Source: DASUPK01 sp035456265 (lineage in GTDB: Bacteria; Actinomycetota; Thermoleophilia; Solirubrobacterales; 70-9). Taken from it: a stretch of DNA of 16,871 bases. The position numbers and the translations under genes are program-made. Below are positions 1-6,159 of this stretch, piece by piece; the stretch's first letter is position 1; the number at the start of each line of letters is the position of its first letter. The stretch spans positions 1-16,871 of the forward strand of contig DATIDP010000225.1 in the NCBI GenBank assembly GCA_035456265.1, read 5' to 3'. The notes under the pieces were generated by a model. That model saw only the letters and a list, made by a program, of their open reading frames with translations. It was not told the origin of the DNA and searched no databases.

Positions 1-248
1 CCCCGGTCGCTCCCGCACGCATTCTGCGGCCAGATGCTGTAGGCGCCGAATGCAAACAGCCCCGCGTCGGTATACGGAACCGAATTCGCAACGCACTGGA
101 CGACGCCGTAGTCACCGTGTGCACGAGAGGGTGAACTCGCAGCGATCAGGCCCGCAGCGAGTAGCACCAAGGCGAAGATCCGCCACCTCGACCTCCACTC
201 GGGGCCGCTTCGTGCACCAGTCCGACCTATCTCCTCGCCTGTGGTCAT
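1..248 (-). CDS. Secreted hypothetical protein, C-terminus cut by window edge
   Basis: The minus-strand frame opens at ATG 248 and stays open for 82 codons to the window edge, so the C-terminus is missing. Residues 1-23 are hydrophilic and Arg-rich. A hydrophobic stretch follows at about 24-38 (IFALVLLAAGLIAA) and then a small-residue SSPSRAHG region, a plausible signal-peptide cleavage site. The mature part starts DYGVVQC and contains aromatic/Gly-rich sequence with two visible Cys (52 and 78). A GGGAGG lies only 2 nt before the ATG, closer than usual, so the start is not certain. The gene follows the sigma/anti-sigma fusion gene by 38 bp on the same strand, which suggests co-transcription and a secreted partner or target. 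I do not recognise a family and assign no function. The coding call rests on the open frame, the export signal and the operon position. Confidence 0.6.
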   Translation of the reverse strand, partial: MTTGEEIGRTGARSGPEWRSRWRIFALVLLAAGLIAASSPSRAHGDYGVVQCVANSVPYTDAGLFAFGAYSIWPQNACGSDR

Positions 249-286
249 CGCCTCCCTAAGGCCAGTGATCGCCAAAGTCATCCCCC

Positions 287-1693
287 TCATCCCTCGATCC
301 CGAATCCGCCACCGCCGGATCCACCACCACCGCCGCCTGACCCGCCGCTCCCGCCGCCCGATGGGCCGCCGAACTCACCGCCGCTGCTGCTCGAAGATGG
401 GGAAGCTGAACCGGACTCGAAGCTGAACTGGCGGGTCTTCTGCTGGACTGGAGTGGATTCAGCCGCCGGCGGTGGGGAGTTTTCTTGGGATGCGGGCGCT
501 GCCTGCGGCGGGGACGGTGGCTTCTCCGACGGTTGCTGGGATGTCAGTGGTCGTGCCGACGGCCTTGCCGGCCGCTCGACCGCCGGCTTCTGATCTTTCG
601 AGTTGGATCCGACTCCGACCGTCCCTGGGTCCACCACGCCGGTTGCAACGCAGGTGGCGCCGCCGGCCGCGGTCGCGCCGCAGATCGCAAGGACCTTCGC
701 GACCACGGCGACGCCGGCGCCGCGGGTGCCGCCCGCCGTTGCCAGGGCCGTTGCCTCGCCGCCGCCTCCACCGCCGCCGCCGCGGGCCATGAGCGAGTAG
801 CCCGTCTCGCGGATCTTGTCCACGGCAGCCGCGGCGCGATCGGCGAGCCACTCGTGCGGGCCTCCTCCGATCGAACGATCGAGGACCGGTCCGGCGGGCA
901 GCAGATCGAAGACTCGGCCGGGGACCGCCCGGTAGGCCCGTAGCTTCGCCCGGCAGGTCGCGCAGCCCCGGAGGTGGAACTCGACGGCATCGGTGGAACC
1001 GTTCGGGTCCTCGCCGTCGGCGAACGCCGACAGCGCAGCGGCGAGCTCCTCACATCGGCGGCCCTGCTCGATGTCGGCGAAGACCTGGAGAAACCGCTTC
1101 CGGCCCTCGGCCATGCACCGATTGATCTTGGTGTAGGACCACCCCGTTATCTCACCGATCTCGGCATAGGAGTAGCCCTGCGCCTTCAGGGTCAGCGCTC
1201 GCACTTCCTGCGGTTTCAGAGCTCGCAGGGCCTCACCGCTCCGAGCGACCCGCTCTCGCCGAGCAAGCCTGTCGTTCGGCCCGGGACTCTCGGACGCGAT
1301 GAACTCGAGGGGATCTCGATCGGCGTCGTCATCGTTACTCGGCGGTCGCGGCGAGCCCAGCAGGCGCTCCCGCTGGCGGCGGACGGCCAGCGCCTCGCGC
1401 TTGGTAACCGTCTGCATCCAGCGGACCAGGGCATCGCCATCGATCGCTGGCGCCTTGGTGAGCAGAATCTCGAGGGCGCGCTGATAGGCGTCCTCGGCAT
1501 CGTCAGCGCAGATGGAATACCGACGGGCCGTCCGCCGGAAAACGGCGTCATGGCTTTCGATCAGCTCGGTCGCGGCGCGCCGGCGGGACTCGGCCGCGGC
1601 CGTTTCATCCGCACGATCGTCCGCGGATCGCGCTTCGACCCCAGCGTCAGCGGTTGTTCCTCCCAACAAACCCAGACGGCTCACCTCCGACAC
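287..1693 (-). CDS. ECF-like sigma factor fused to zinc-finger anti-sigma, membrane and Gly-rich extension
   Basis: Residue numbers here count from the most upstream in-frame start, GTG 1807 (506 aa). A sigma-70 region 2-like block lies at about 83-145 (ADDAEDAYQRALEILL), and a region 4 helix-turn-helix at about 190-240 (SYAEIGEITGWSYTKINR). A zf-HC2/ZAS-type module follows at 252-290 with C252, then H278-x3-C282-x2-C285, the usual zinc ligands of anti-sigma factors. After it come a run of eight Gly (343-350), a hydrophobic segment at about 363-391 that could span the membrane, a Pro/Ser/Gln-rich linker and a Gly/Ser tail ending GFGIEG. The expected reading is a promoter-recognition protein carrying its own membrane-tethered inhibitory module; that is inference from the family. 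The start is uncertain. I place it at GTG 1693 because the upstream codons have weaker GC3 and overlap palindromes; GTG 1684 and GTG 1807 remain possible. A secreted-protein gene follows 38 bp downstream. Confidence 0.8.
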   Translation of the reverse strand: MSEVSRLGLLGGTTADAGVEARSADDRADETAAAESRRRAATELIESHDAVFRRTARRYSICADDAEDAYQRALEILLTKAPAIDGDALVRWMQTVTKREALAVRRQRERLLGSPRPPSNDDDADRDPLEFIASESPGPNDRLARRERVARSGEALRALKPQEVRALTLKAQGYSYAEIGEITGWSYTKINRCMAEGRKRFLQVFADIEQGRRCEELAAALSAFADGEDPNGSTDAVEFHLRGCATCRAKLRAYRAVPGRVFDLLPAGPVLDRSIGGGPHEWLADRAAAAVDKIRETGYSLMARGGGGGGGGEATALATAGGTRGAGVAVVAKVLAICGATAAGGATCVATGVVDPGTVGVGSNSKDQKPAVERPARPSARPLTSQQPSEKPPSPPQAAPASQENSPPPAAESTPVQQKTRQFSFESGSASPSSSSSGGEFGGPSGGGSGGSGGGGGGSGGGGFGIEG

Positions 1694-1753
1694 ATCCAGG
1701 TGAGGGGAAAATTGACACGACTCGCCCCACGCCACCAGCGGGCTCGTTCCCAA

Positions 1754-1794
1754 TTTGCGGGGGTCAGTTTTCGAAAAGCTCCGCAAAATGCGGA
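1754..1794. promoter_or_regulatory. Dyad cluster between sigma-factor gene and divergent secreted gene
   Basis: Three nested symmetric elements fall within 41 bp. TTTGCGG (1754-1760) pairs with CCGCAAA (1781-1787) as a 7-bp inverted repeat. TTTTCGAAAA (1768-1777) is a perfect 10-bp palindrome almost exactly at the centre of those arms. TCCGCA/TGCGGA (1780-1785/1789-1794) is a 6-bp inverted repeat with a 3-nt spacer. The block is AT-richer than its surroundings and sits between two divergent genes, so it is a good candidate operator. Part of it would be coding only if the sigma gene starts at GTG 1807. Confidence 0.45.
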
Positions 1795-1827
1795 ATCGCC
1801 GCGACACAGCTTCCGGCCATCGTTCGC

Positions 1828-1863
1828 TTGTGGCGGTGAGGGCGTCCTGCGATAGTCAGCCCG
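1828..1863 (+). promoter_or_regulatory. Predicted promoter giving a leaderless transcript
   Basis: TTGTGG (1828-1833) and GATAGT (1851-1856) are separated by 17 nt. The -10 is preceded by TGC, as in an extended -10. The expected initiation point, 7 nt after the -10, is the first base of the GTG start at 1863, so the transcript would be leaderless. This is pattern-based only. Confidence 0.4.
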
Positions 1864-2384
1864 TGTCAACCGGGAGGGGAAAGATCGCCGCGGCAGCGCT
1901 GGCTCTGGCCCTTGGGCTCGCCGGCAGTGCCGCCGCGCAGCCCGTCGCTCACTCGGCCGCCAAGAAGAAGGTGAAGGTCGTCTTCTTCAAGGCGCACGTC
2001 GGCTCCGACGGCTTTCTCACCCCCGGGCAACCGGAGACCGTCAGTGTCTTCGACATGCCGCCGAAGACGAACTTCAGGATCGCGATCGAGCCCCCGCCGA
2101 CAACGCTGCAGTGCGGCCAGTTCTACTTCTGCGACTTCGCGCCGGTCTCCCCCGCCCCCGGCTCGCCTCCCTTCCGCACGAACAAGAAGGGCACGGCGGT
2201 GGTCACCTTCATCATGCCGAGCACCTACAACATCTCCACCGACCCGTTCGACCCCTCGACCCGCCACCCGGTCGCCTGGGCCAACGGGCAGCGGGTCCAC
2301 ATCGACGTCCAGGGCGTGAAGCGGCTGAAGCACAAGCGGAAGATCGGCTTCGGCTTCGGGCGGGCGGCGGTGCAGACCAGCTGA
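1863..2384 (+). CDS. Secreted hypothetical protein with basic termini
   Basis: The product is 173 aa from GTG 1863. It has a clear signal peptide: a short basic N-terminus (TGRGK), a hydrophobic Ala/Leu core and a cleavage-like GSAAAQ at about residues 19-24. The mature protein begins with a basic KKKVKVVFFKAHVG segment, has two Cys separated by five residues (CGQFYFC), is Pro- and Thr-rich in the middle and ends in a basic LKHKRKIGFGFG stretch. The predicted beta-strand content (VKVVFF, TAVVTFIM, RVHIDVQG) suggests a small exported beta domain. The frame stays open upstream to 1755, but GTG 1863 puts the signal peptide at the N-terminus and matches a promoter that would start there; GTG 1830 and 1836 are alternatives. 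It diverges from the sigma-factor gene and is a plausible regulatory target. I do not recognise a family. Confidence 0.75.
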   Translation: MSTGRGKIAAAALALALGLAGSAAAQPVAHSAAKKKVKVVFFKAHVGSDGFLTPGQPETVSVFDMPPKTNFRIAIEPPPTTLQCGQFYFCDFAPVSPAPGSPPFRTNKKGTAVVTFIMPSTYNISTDPFDPSTRHPVAWANGQRVHIDVQGVKRLKHKRKIGFGFGRAAVQTS

Positions 2385-2401
2385 TCGCTGCCAGCGACGT
2401 T

Positions 2402-2430
2402 CCGCGGCGCCGCGGGCCCACGGTTATCCT
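2402..2430 (+). promoter_or_regulatory. 14-bp perfect palindrome and -10-like box before the UXS-like gene
   Basis: CCGCGGCGCCGCGG at 2402-2415 is a perfect palindrome of only G and C. TATCCT at 2425-2430 is a TANNNT-type -10 box that ends 9 nt before the ATG at 2440. The palindrome sits about where a -35 would be, so it could be an operator; it could also help terminate the upstream gene, as could TCGCT-gcc-AGCGA at 2385-2397. Confidence 0.35.
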
Positions 2431-2439
2431 CGCTCGGCC

Positions 2440-3387
2440 ATGACCACCAGCGTCATCACTGGAGGGGCGGGGTTCCTGGGCTCGCACCTGTGCGAGCACC
2501 TGCTCGGCAAGGGCCACAGGGTGATCTGCATCGACAACCTCGACACCGGGTCGCTCGAGAACCTCGAGCACATCGACGACGAGAACTTGGTCTTCTCGAA
2601 CCACGACATCACCGAGTTCGTCGAGATCGAGGAACCGGTCGACTTCGTCTACCACCTGGCCTCGCCGGCGAGTCCGATCGACTACGCGCGCCTGCCGCTC
2701 CACACGCTCAAGGTCGGTTCTTACGGGACCCACCACATGCTCGGGGTGGCGAAATTCAAGCGGGCGCGGATCCTGGTCGCCTCGACCTCCGAGGTCTACG
2801 GCGACCCCGAGATCCATCCCCAGCCCGAGGATTACTGGGGCAACGTCAACCCGATCGGCCCCCGCGGCGTATATGACGAGGCCAAGCGCTACGCGGAGGC
2901 GATGACGATGGCCTATCACCGCCAGCAGGGAGTCAACACCTGCATCTCCCGGACCTTCAACACCTACGGCCCAAGGATGAGGGCCCACGACGGCCGGGCC
3001 ATCCCGACCTTCTTGCGGCAGGCGCTCCAGGACATGCCGCTCACCGTCTTCGGCGACGGCAGCCAGACCCGGAGCTTCTGCTACGTCGACGACCAGATCG
3101 AGGGGCTCGTCGCCCTGGCCGAGTCCGACGTCCACCTGCCGGTCAACATCGGAAACCAGGACGAGTACACGCTCCTGCAGCTCGCCGAGACGGTGATCGA
3201 GGTGGCCGGCTCCCGCTCCGAGATCGTCTTCGAGCAGCTGCCCGTCGACGACCCCAAGATCCGCCAGCCCGACATCGCCCGGGCGAAGGACCTGCTCGGC
3301 TGGGAGCCGCGGGTCTCGCTGCGCGAGGGGCTGAAGCGGACGATCGACGAGGCCGGCGTCGAGCGCCTCGTCGGCCAGCCCGGTTAG
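2440..3387 (+). CDS. UDP-glucuronate decarboxylase (UDP-xylose synthase-type SDR)
   Basis: This is an extended short-chain dehydrogenase/reductase of 315 aa, the usual length for bacterial UXS. The NAD-binding Rossmann motif GGAGFLG is at 8-14. The family signature HLASPASPIDY is at 72-82, STSEVYGDP at 115-123, and the catalytic pair YDEAK at 145-149 (Y145, K149). The blocks YWGNVNPIGPRGVYDEAKRY and GDGSQTRSFCYV closely match UDP-glucuronate decarboxylases and include the Arg of TRSF that belongs to the UXS active site. Family knowledge gives the reaction: NAD+-dependent oxidation and decarboxylation of UDP-glucuronate to UDP-xylose in the cytosol, feeding envelope glycans. UDP-4-keto-pentose as product, or a related UDP-sugar epimerase/dehydratase activity, cannot be excluded. 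The gene stands alone between a secreted-protein gene and a convergent VOC gene. No Shine-Dalgarno is obvious, and a TATCCT box lies 9 nt before the ATG. Confidence 0.9.
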   Translation: MTTSVITGGAGFLGSHLCEHLLGKGHRVICIDNLDTGSLENLEHIDDENLVFSNHDITEFVEIEEPVDFVYHLASPASPIDYARLPLHTLKVGSYGTHHMLGVAKFKRARILVASTSEVYGDPEIHPQPEDYWGNVNPIGPRGVYDEAKRYAEAMTMAYHRQQGVNTCISRTFNTYGPRMRAHDGRAIPTFLRQALQDMPLTVFGDGSQTRSFCYVDDQIEGLVALAESDVHLPVNIGNQDEYTLLQLAETVIEVAGSRSEIVFEQLPVDDPKIRQPDIARAKDLLGWEPRVSLREGLKRTIDEAGVERLVGQPG

Positions 3388-3392
3388 CCAAC

Positions 3393-3414
3393 CGGCGCCA
3401 GCCGCCTAGCGCCG
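3393..3414. terminator. Possible bidirectional terminator hairpin
   Basis: CGGCGC (3393-3398) pairs with GCGCCG (3409-3414) across a 10-nt loop, in the 35-bp gap between two convergent genes. There is no T-tract, so intrinsic termination is only suggested. Confidence 0.3.
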
Positions 3415-3422
3415 CCCTCGCC

Positions 3423-3821
3423 CTATATCGGCCGTCCCGGGTACTGGACCTGTTGCACGGACCACTTGTTCCCGTCCGGATCGCTGAAGAAGACGAACCG
3501 GCCCCAGGGAAGATCCTGGACGTCGCTGACCTCGACGCCACGCTCTGCGAGCTCGTCATGAGCAGCATGCGCGTCCTCGACGACGAGCTGCAGTCCGTCC
3601 AGGGTCCCCGGCTCCATCTCGTGTGCGCCGGTGGTGAATGAGATCGAGCAACCGGAGCCGTGCGGGGTGAGCTGAACGAACCGGATCTCCTCGTTGAACT
3701 GGTGGTCGTGGTCCTCGTTGAACCCGACCTGATCGACGTAGAAGGCCTTGGCCCGGTCGATGTCGGATACGGGGATCTGGATCAACTCGAGCTTCCAATC
3801 GATCTTGGTCTGGCTCGCCAT
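3423..3821 (-). CDS. VOC-superfamily (glyoxalase/bleomycin-resistance fold) protein
   Basis: The product is 132 aa from ATG 3821. This start is favoured because AAAGGAGA at 3827-3834 sits 5 nt upstream, whereas the longer frame to 3851 has no such site. The first beta-alpha unit, PVSDIDRAKAFYVDQVGF at 17-34, and the terminal block FFSDPDGNKWSVQQ at 111-124 are characteristic of the vicinal oxygen chelate fold. A single short chain of this size normally dimerises to form the metal site. The late acidic ligand position is not a clear Glu (the chain ends SVQQVQY), so metal-dependent catalysis cannot be assumed; ligand binding or resistance by sequestration is equally possible. The gene is divergent from a MarR regulator with an AT-rich dyad between them, which suggests control by that regulator. 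Confidence 0.85.
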   Translation of the reverse strand: MASQTKIDWKLELIQIPVSDIDRAKAFYVDQVGFNEDHDHQFNEEIRFVQLTPHGSGCSISFTTGAHEMEPGTLDGLQLVVEDAHAAHDELAERGVEVSDVQDLPWGRFVFFSDPDGNKWSVQQVQYPGRPI

Positions 3822-3874
3822 CTCGATCTCCTTTCGATCGGCGGATCGCACTAAGCTTCCGCTTGCTCGCTGAG

Positions 3875-3901
3875 TTACTTACGTGCTAAATATCTTAGTA
3901 A
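3875..3901. promoter_or_regulatory. Imperfect 27-bp AT-rich dyad, candidate MarR operator
   Basis: TTACT (3875-3879) and AGTAA (3897-3901) form perfect 5-bp outer arms. Additional symmetric matches inside give 8 of 13 paired positions about the centre at 3888. The stretch is conspicuously AT-rich and sits between the divergent VOC and MarR genes, where an autoregulatory MarR operator is expected. It also contains TGCTAAATA, which could serve as an extended -10 for the MarR gene. Confidence 0.45.
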
Positions 3902-3914
3902 ATAAGAGACCGTT

Positions 3915-4421
3915 ATGTCGTCCGAGCGAATGCCGAAGAAGGAGCTGATCGGCGAGCTGATCGGCGAGTTCCGGGCCGCGGGCAACCAGGACAGCGCCTT
4001 CGACAACCTGGCGGCCGAGCGGCTCGGACTGAACCGCACGGACCTCCACTGCATCAACATCATCGAGAACAGCGGCGGCCTGACCGCGGGAGAGCTCGCG
4101 ACGGAGGCTGGGCTGACGACCGGCGCGGTGACGGGGGTGATCGACCGGCTCGAGCGTGCCGGCTACGCCCGCCGCGTCCCGGATCCATCGGACCGCCGTC
4201 GCGTGAAGCTCGAGGTGACGCCGAAGTTCTACTCCCGCGCCCACAGGATCTGGGGGCCGATGGCCTCGGACTGGGCCTCTCGCCTCGGCAACCGCTTCAC
4301 CGCCGAGGAGCTCGAGCGCGTGATCGAGTTCCTCCGGACCACCAACGAGCTCGGCCGCGAGCACCTGGAGCGGGTCCGCAGGATGGGTGAGGGACAATCC
4401 CCACGCAAGAAGCGTTCGTAG
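3915..4421 (+). CDS. MarR-family transcriptional regulator
   Basis: The product is 168 aa, typical of MarR proteins. The winged helix-turn-helix covers about 40-105: LGLNRTDLHCINIIENSGGL leads into LTAGELATEAGL, the recognition helix is TTGAVTGVIDRLERAGY at 68-84, and the wing RVPDPSDRRRVKLEVT at 87-102 carries the conserved DxRRxxx Arg residues. Flanking helices (1-35 and 105-155) would form the dimer interface; the C-terminus is basic (SPRKKRS). The role is expected to be a ligand-responsive dimeric repressor or activator in the cytosol. It lies 8 bp upstream of a PEP mutase/ICL-family gene, probably as an operon, and diverges from a VOC gene. The inducer is unknown. The ATG at 3915 has only a weak AGAG-type ribosome site. 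Confidence 0.9.
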   Translation: MSSERMPKKELIGELIGEFRAAGNQDSAFDNLAAERLGLNRTDLHCINIIENSGGLTAGELATEAGLTTGAVTGVIDRLERAGYARRVPDPSDRRRVKLEVTPKFYSRAHRIWGPMASDWASRLGNRFTAEELERVIEFLRTTNELGREHLERVRRMGEGQSPRKKRS

Positions 4422-4429
4422 GTCCGAGC

Positions 4430-5224
4430 ATGGCGGTCACCCAGCAAGACAAGGGCGAGGCTCTGAAGGCCCTCCACGAGGGCGAGCCGTTCCTGATCCC
4501 CAACCCCTGGGACGCCGGGAGCGCCAGGCTCCTCGCCGGACTGGGCTTCAAGGCGCTGGCGACGACCAGCGCCGGGCTCTGCTTCCGGCTCGGACGCACG
4601 AACAAGCTCCTCACGCTGGCCGAGGTGACCGACAACATCGCGGAGATCGACGGGGCGTCCGACCTGCCGGTCTCGGCCGACCTCGAGAACGGCTACGGCC
4701 CCGCCCCCGAGGACGCCGCCAACGCGATCGCCCGCGCCGCCGAGGCCGGCGCCGTCGGCGGCTCGATCGAGGACTACGACCACGAGGACGGGATCTACGA
4801 GTTCGACCACGCCGTGGCCCGGGTCGCGGCAGCAGCCGAGGCCGCCCGGGCGCTCGACTTCCCGTTCATGCTCGTCGGCCGCTGCGAGAACCACTTTCGC
4901 GGCAACCCCGACCTCGACGACACGATCAAGCGCCTTCGGGCCTACGAGGAGGCCGGCGCGGACGTCCTCTACGCGCCGGGGATCCGGAGCCTCGAGGAGA
5001 TCACGGCCGTCTGCGACGCCGTCTCGAAGCCGGTCAACGTCTACTCGATGGGATTGAAGGCGAGCGACGTGTTCGCCGCCGGCGCCCAACGGATCAGCAC
5101 CGCCGGCGGGCTCACCTGGGCGGCGGCCGACGCGGTGATCGAGGCCGCCGAGCGGATGCGCGACGAGGGCGACCTCTCCGGCCTCGGCACCCCGAGGCGG
5201 ATCAGCGAGCTCGGCGCCTTCTGA
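4430..5224 (+). CDS. Isocitrate lyase/PEP mutase superfamily enzyme
   Basis: The 264-aa protein has the compact TIM-barrel pattern of the PEP mutase/isocitrate lyase superfamily. NPWDAGSARLL lies at 25-35, ADLENGYG at 83-90 (the Asp/Glu that help bind Mg2+), GSIEDY at 111-116 and GRCENH at 150-155. Superfamily members make or break C-C or C-P bonds next to a 2-oxo acid (2-methylisocitrate lyase, oxaloacetate hydrolase, PEP mutase). The KKCGH catalytic-Cys motif of isocitrate and methylisocitrate lyases is absent, and this 'isocitrate lyase/phosphoenolpyruvate mutase family' subgroup mostly lacks a known substrate. I therefore give no specific reaction. It starts 8 bp after the MarR gene and is convergent with an SDR gene 6 bp away. 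Although methylisocitrate lyase would fit propionate metabolism, the sequence does not support naming it prpB. Confidence 0.85.
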   Translation: MAVTQQDKGEALKALHEGEPFLIPNPWDAGSARLLAGLGFKALATTSAGLCFRLGRTNKLLTLAEVTDNIAEIDGASDLPVSADLENGYGPAPEDAANAIARAAEAGAVGGSIEDYDHEDGIYEFDHAVARVAAAAEAARALDFPFMLVGRCENHFRGNPDLDDTIKRLRAYEEAGADVLYAPGIRSLEEITAVCDAVSKPVNVYSMGLKASDVFAAGAQRISTAGGLTWAAADAVIEAAERMRDEGDLSGLGTPRRISELGAF

Positions 5225-5230
5225 GCCCGG

Positions 5231-6109
5231 CTACTCCGGTGGAACGTCGGTCGGCATCTTCATCTGCCGAGCGGCGAGCTTCGAGAAGGTCCGGTCGGGC
5301 AGGGTCCCCTTGAGCCGCGCGCCGATCTTCGCGTCGGTGCCGACGAGATAGCGGTGCTTCGGGTTCTCCGAGCTGATCCCCTTGTGGACGACCTCGGCGA
5401 CCTTCTCCGGTGAGATGCCCCGGGACGCCGTCTCGTTGATCACCTCGCCGAAGCGGGTGAGCTGGCGGCCGTAGAGTCGGCGGGCCTCATCGGAAAGGTC
5501 GTCCAGGCGCTCGCGGATCTGCTCGTTCCCCTTAGCCCAGATCTGGGTGTCGATCGAGCCCGGCTCGACCACCACCACGTCGATCTCCCAGGGCCGCAGC
5601 TCGTGGCGGAGCGACTCGCCTAGCGCCTCGACCGCGAACTTCGAGGTGTTGTACGGCGACATGAACGGGCTCGCCACCCGGCCGCCGATCGAGGCGATGA
5701 AGACGATCGTCCCCTTGCCCTTGCGGATCAGCGGGATGAGGGCCTGGGTGACGGCGACCTGGCCGATCAGGTTGACCTCGAGCGTGTCGCGGAGCTCGTC
5801 GAGCGGCATGAACTCGATCGGGCCGCCACCGCCGACACCGGCGTTGTTGACCAGTCCGGCAAGTCCCTGCTCACCGACGGCCTCGGCGACCTGCTGCCTC
5901 GCCGACTCGATCTGATCCGCCTCGGTGACGTCGATCGTGATCGGGGTGAGGCGGTCGGAGCCGTCCTTGGAGAGCTCCCTCGCGTCCTCCTCCCTGCGGA
6001 CGCCGGCGAAGACCTGGTAGCCCCTCGCGTCGAGGTAGAGCGCGGTGGCGCGGCCGATGCCGGTCGAGGCGCCGGTGACCACGACGGCGCCACTTGCGTT
6101 TGCGGCCAT
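5231..6109 (-). CDS. Short-chain dehydrogenase/reductase (classical SDR)
   Basis: The product is 292 aa. The cofactor motif TGASTGIG is at 12-19, NNAG at 88-91, the catalytic Ser at 140 (FIAS) and the YxxxK pair at Y153/K157 (YNTSK), so the classical SDR catalytic set is complete. GVRR at about 36-39 after the second strand places basic residues where NADPH-preferring SDRs bind the 2'-phosphate, so NADPH is likelier than NADH. The segment VVVEPGSIDTQIW follows the usual PG motif. The C-terminal extension (about 230-292, basic, ending KMPTDVPPE) resembles the longer 'SDR family oxidoreductase' proteins of unknown substrate. It is convergent with the ICL-family gene and divergent from the UDP-GlcNAc 2-epimerase across 50 bp. 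A TAGTGT box lies 10 nt before the ATG on the minus strand (6120-6125). The substrate cannot be told from sequence. Confidence 0.9.
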   Translation of the reverse strand: MAANASGAVVVTGASTGIGRATALYLDARGYQVFAGVRREEDARELSKDGSDRLTPITIDVTEADQIESARQQVAEAVGEQGLAGLVNNAGVGGGGPIEFMPLDELRDTLEVNLIGQVAVTQALIPLIRKGKGTIVFIASIGGRVASPFMSPYNTSKFAVEALGESLRHELRPWEIDVVVVEPGSIDTQIWAKGNEQIRERLDDLSDEARRLYGRQLTRFGEVINETASRGISPEKVAEVVHKGISSENPKHRYLVGTDAKIGARLKGTLPDRTFSKLAARQMKMPTDVPPE

Positions 6110-6119
6110 GACGCGGAAG

Positions 6120-6151
6120 ACACTACTGCAGGCCGCTCCGCCCGCTACGGT
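6120..6151. promoter_or_regulatory. Paired -10-like boxes in a 50-bp divergent intergenic region
   Basis: On the minus strand TAGTGT (6125 down to 6120) lies 10 nt before the SDR ATG. On the plus strand TACGGT (6146-6151) lies 8 nt before the GTG of the 2-epimerase. No clear -35 is visible for either. The two promoters would be back to back, with untranslated leaders of only a few nucleotides at most. Confidence 0.35.
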
Positions 6152-6159
6152 GCCGCGCT

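Noticed and set aside
300..370. Tandem CCG/CCACCG-rich repeats resembling a microsatellite or repeat array
   Set aside because: They encode the Gly/Ser tail of the sigma fusion protein in frame and have no regular unit-spacer structure, so not CRISPR or an independent repeat.
1712..1717. Perfect TTGACA on the plus strand as a -35 element
   Set aside because: No -10-like hexamer occurs 16-18 nt downstream, and a better promoter for the secreted gene lies at 1828-1856.
974..1855. 293-codon plus-strand frame opposite the sigma-factor gene
   Set aside because: It has no recognisable domain, while the minus strand encodes clear sigma and zf-HC2 motifs.
2212..3135. 307-codon minus-strand frame opposite the UXS-like gene
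   Set aside because: Shadow frame; the plus strand carries the complete UXS motif set.
4430..5224. Naming the ICL-family gene prpB (2-methylisocitrate lyase) to link it with propionate metabolism
   Set aside because: The KKCGH catalytic-Cys motif is missing and neighbours are regulatory/VOC genes, not methylcitrate cycle genes.
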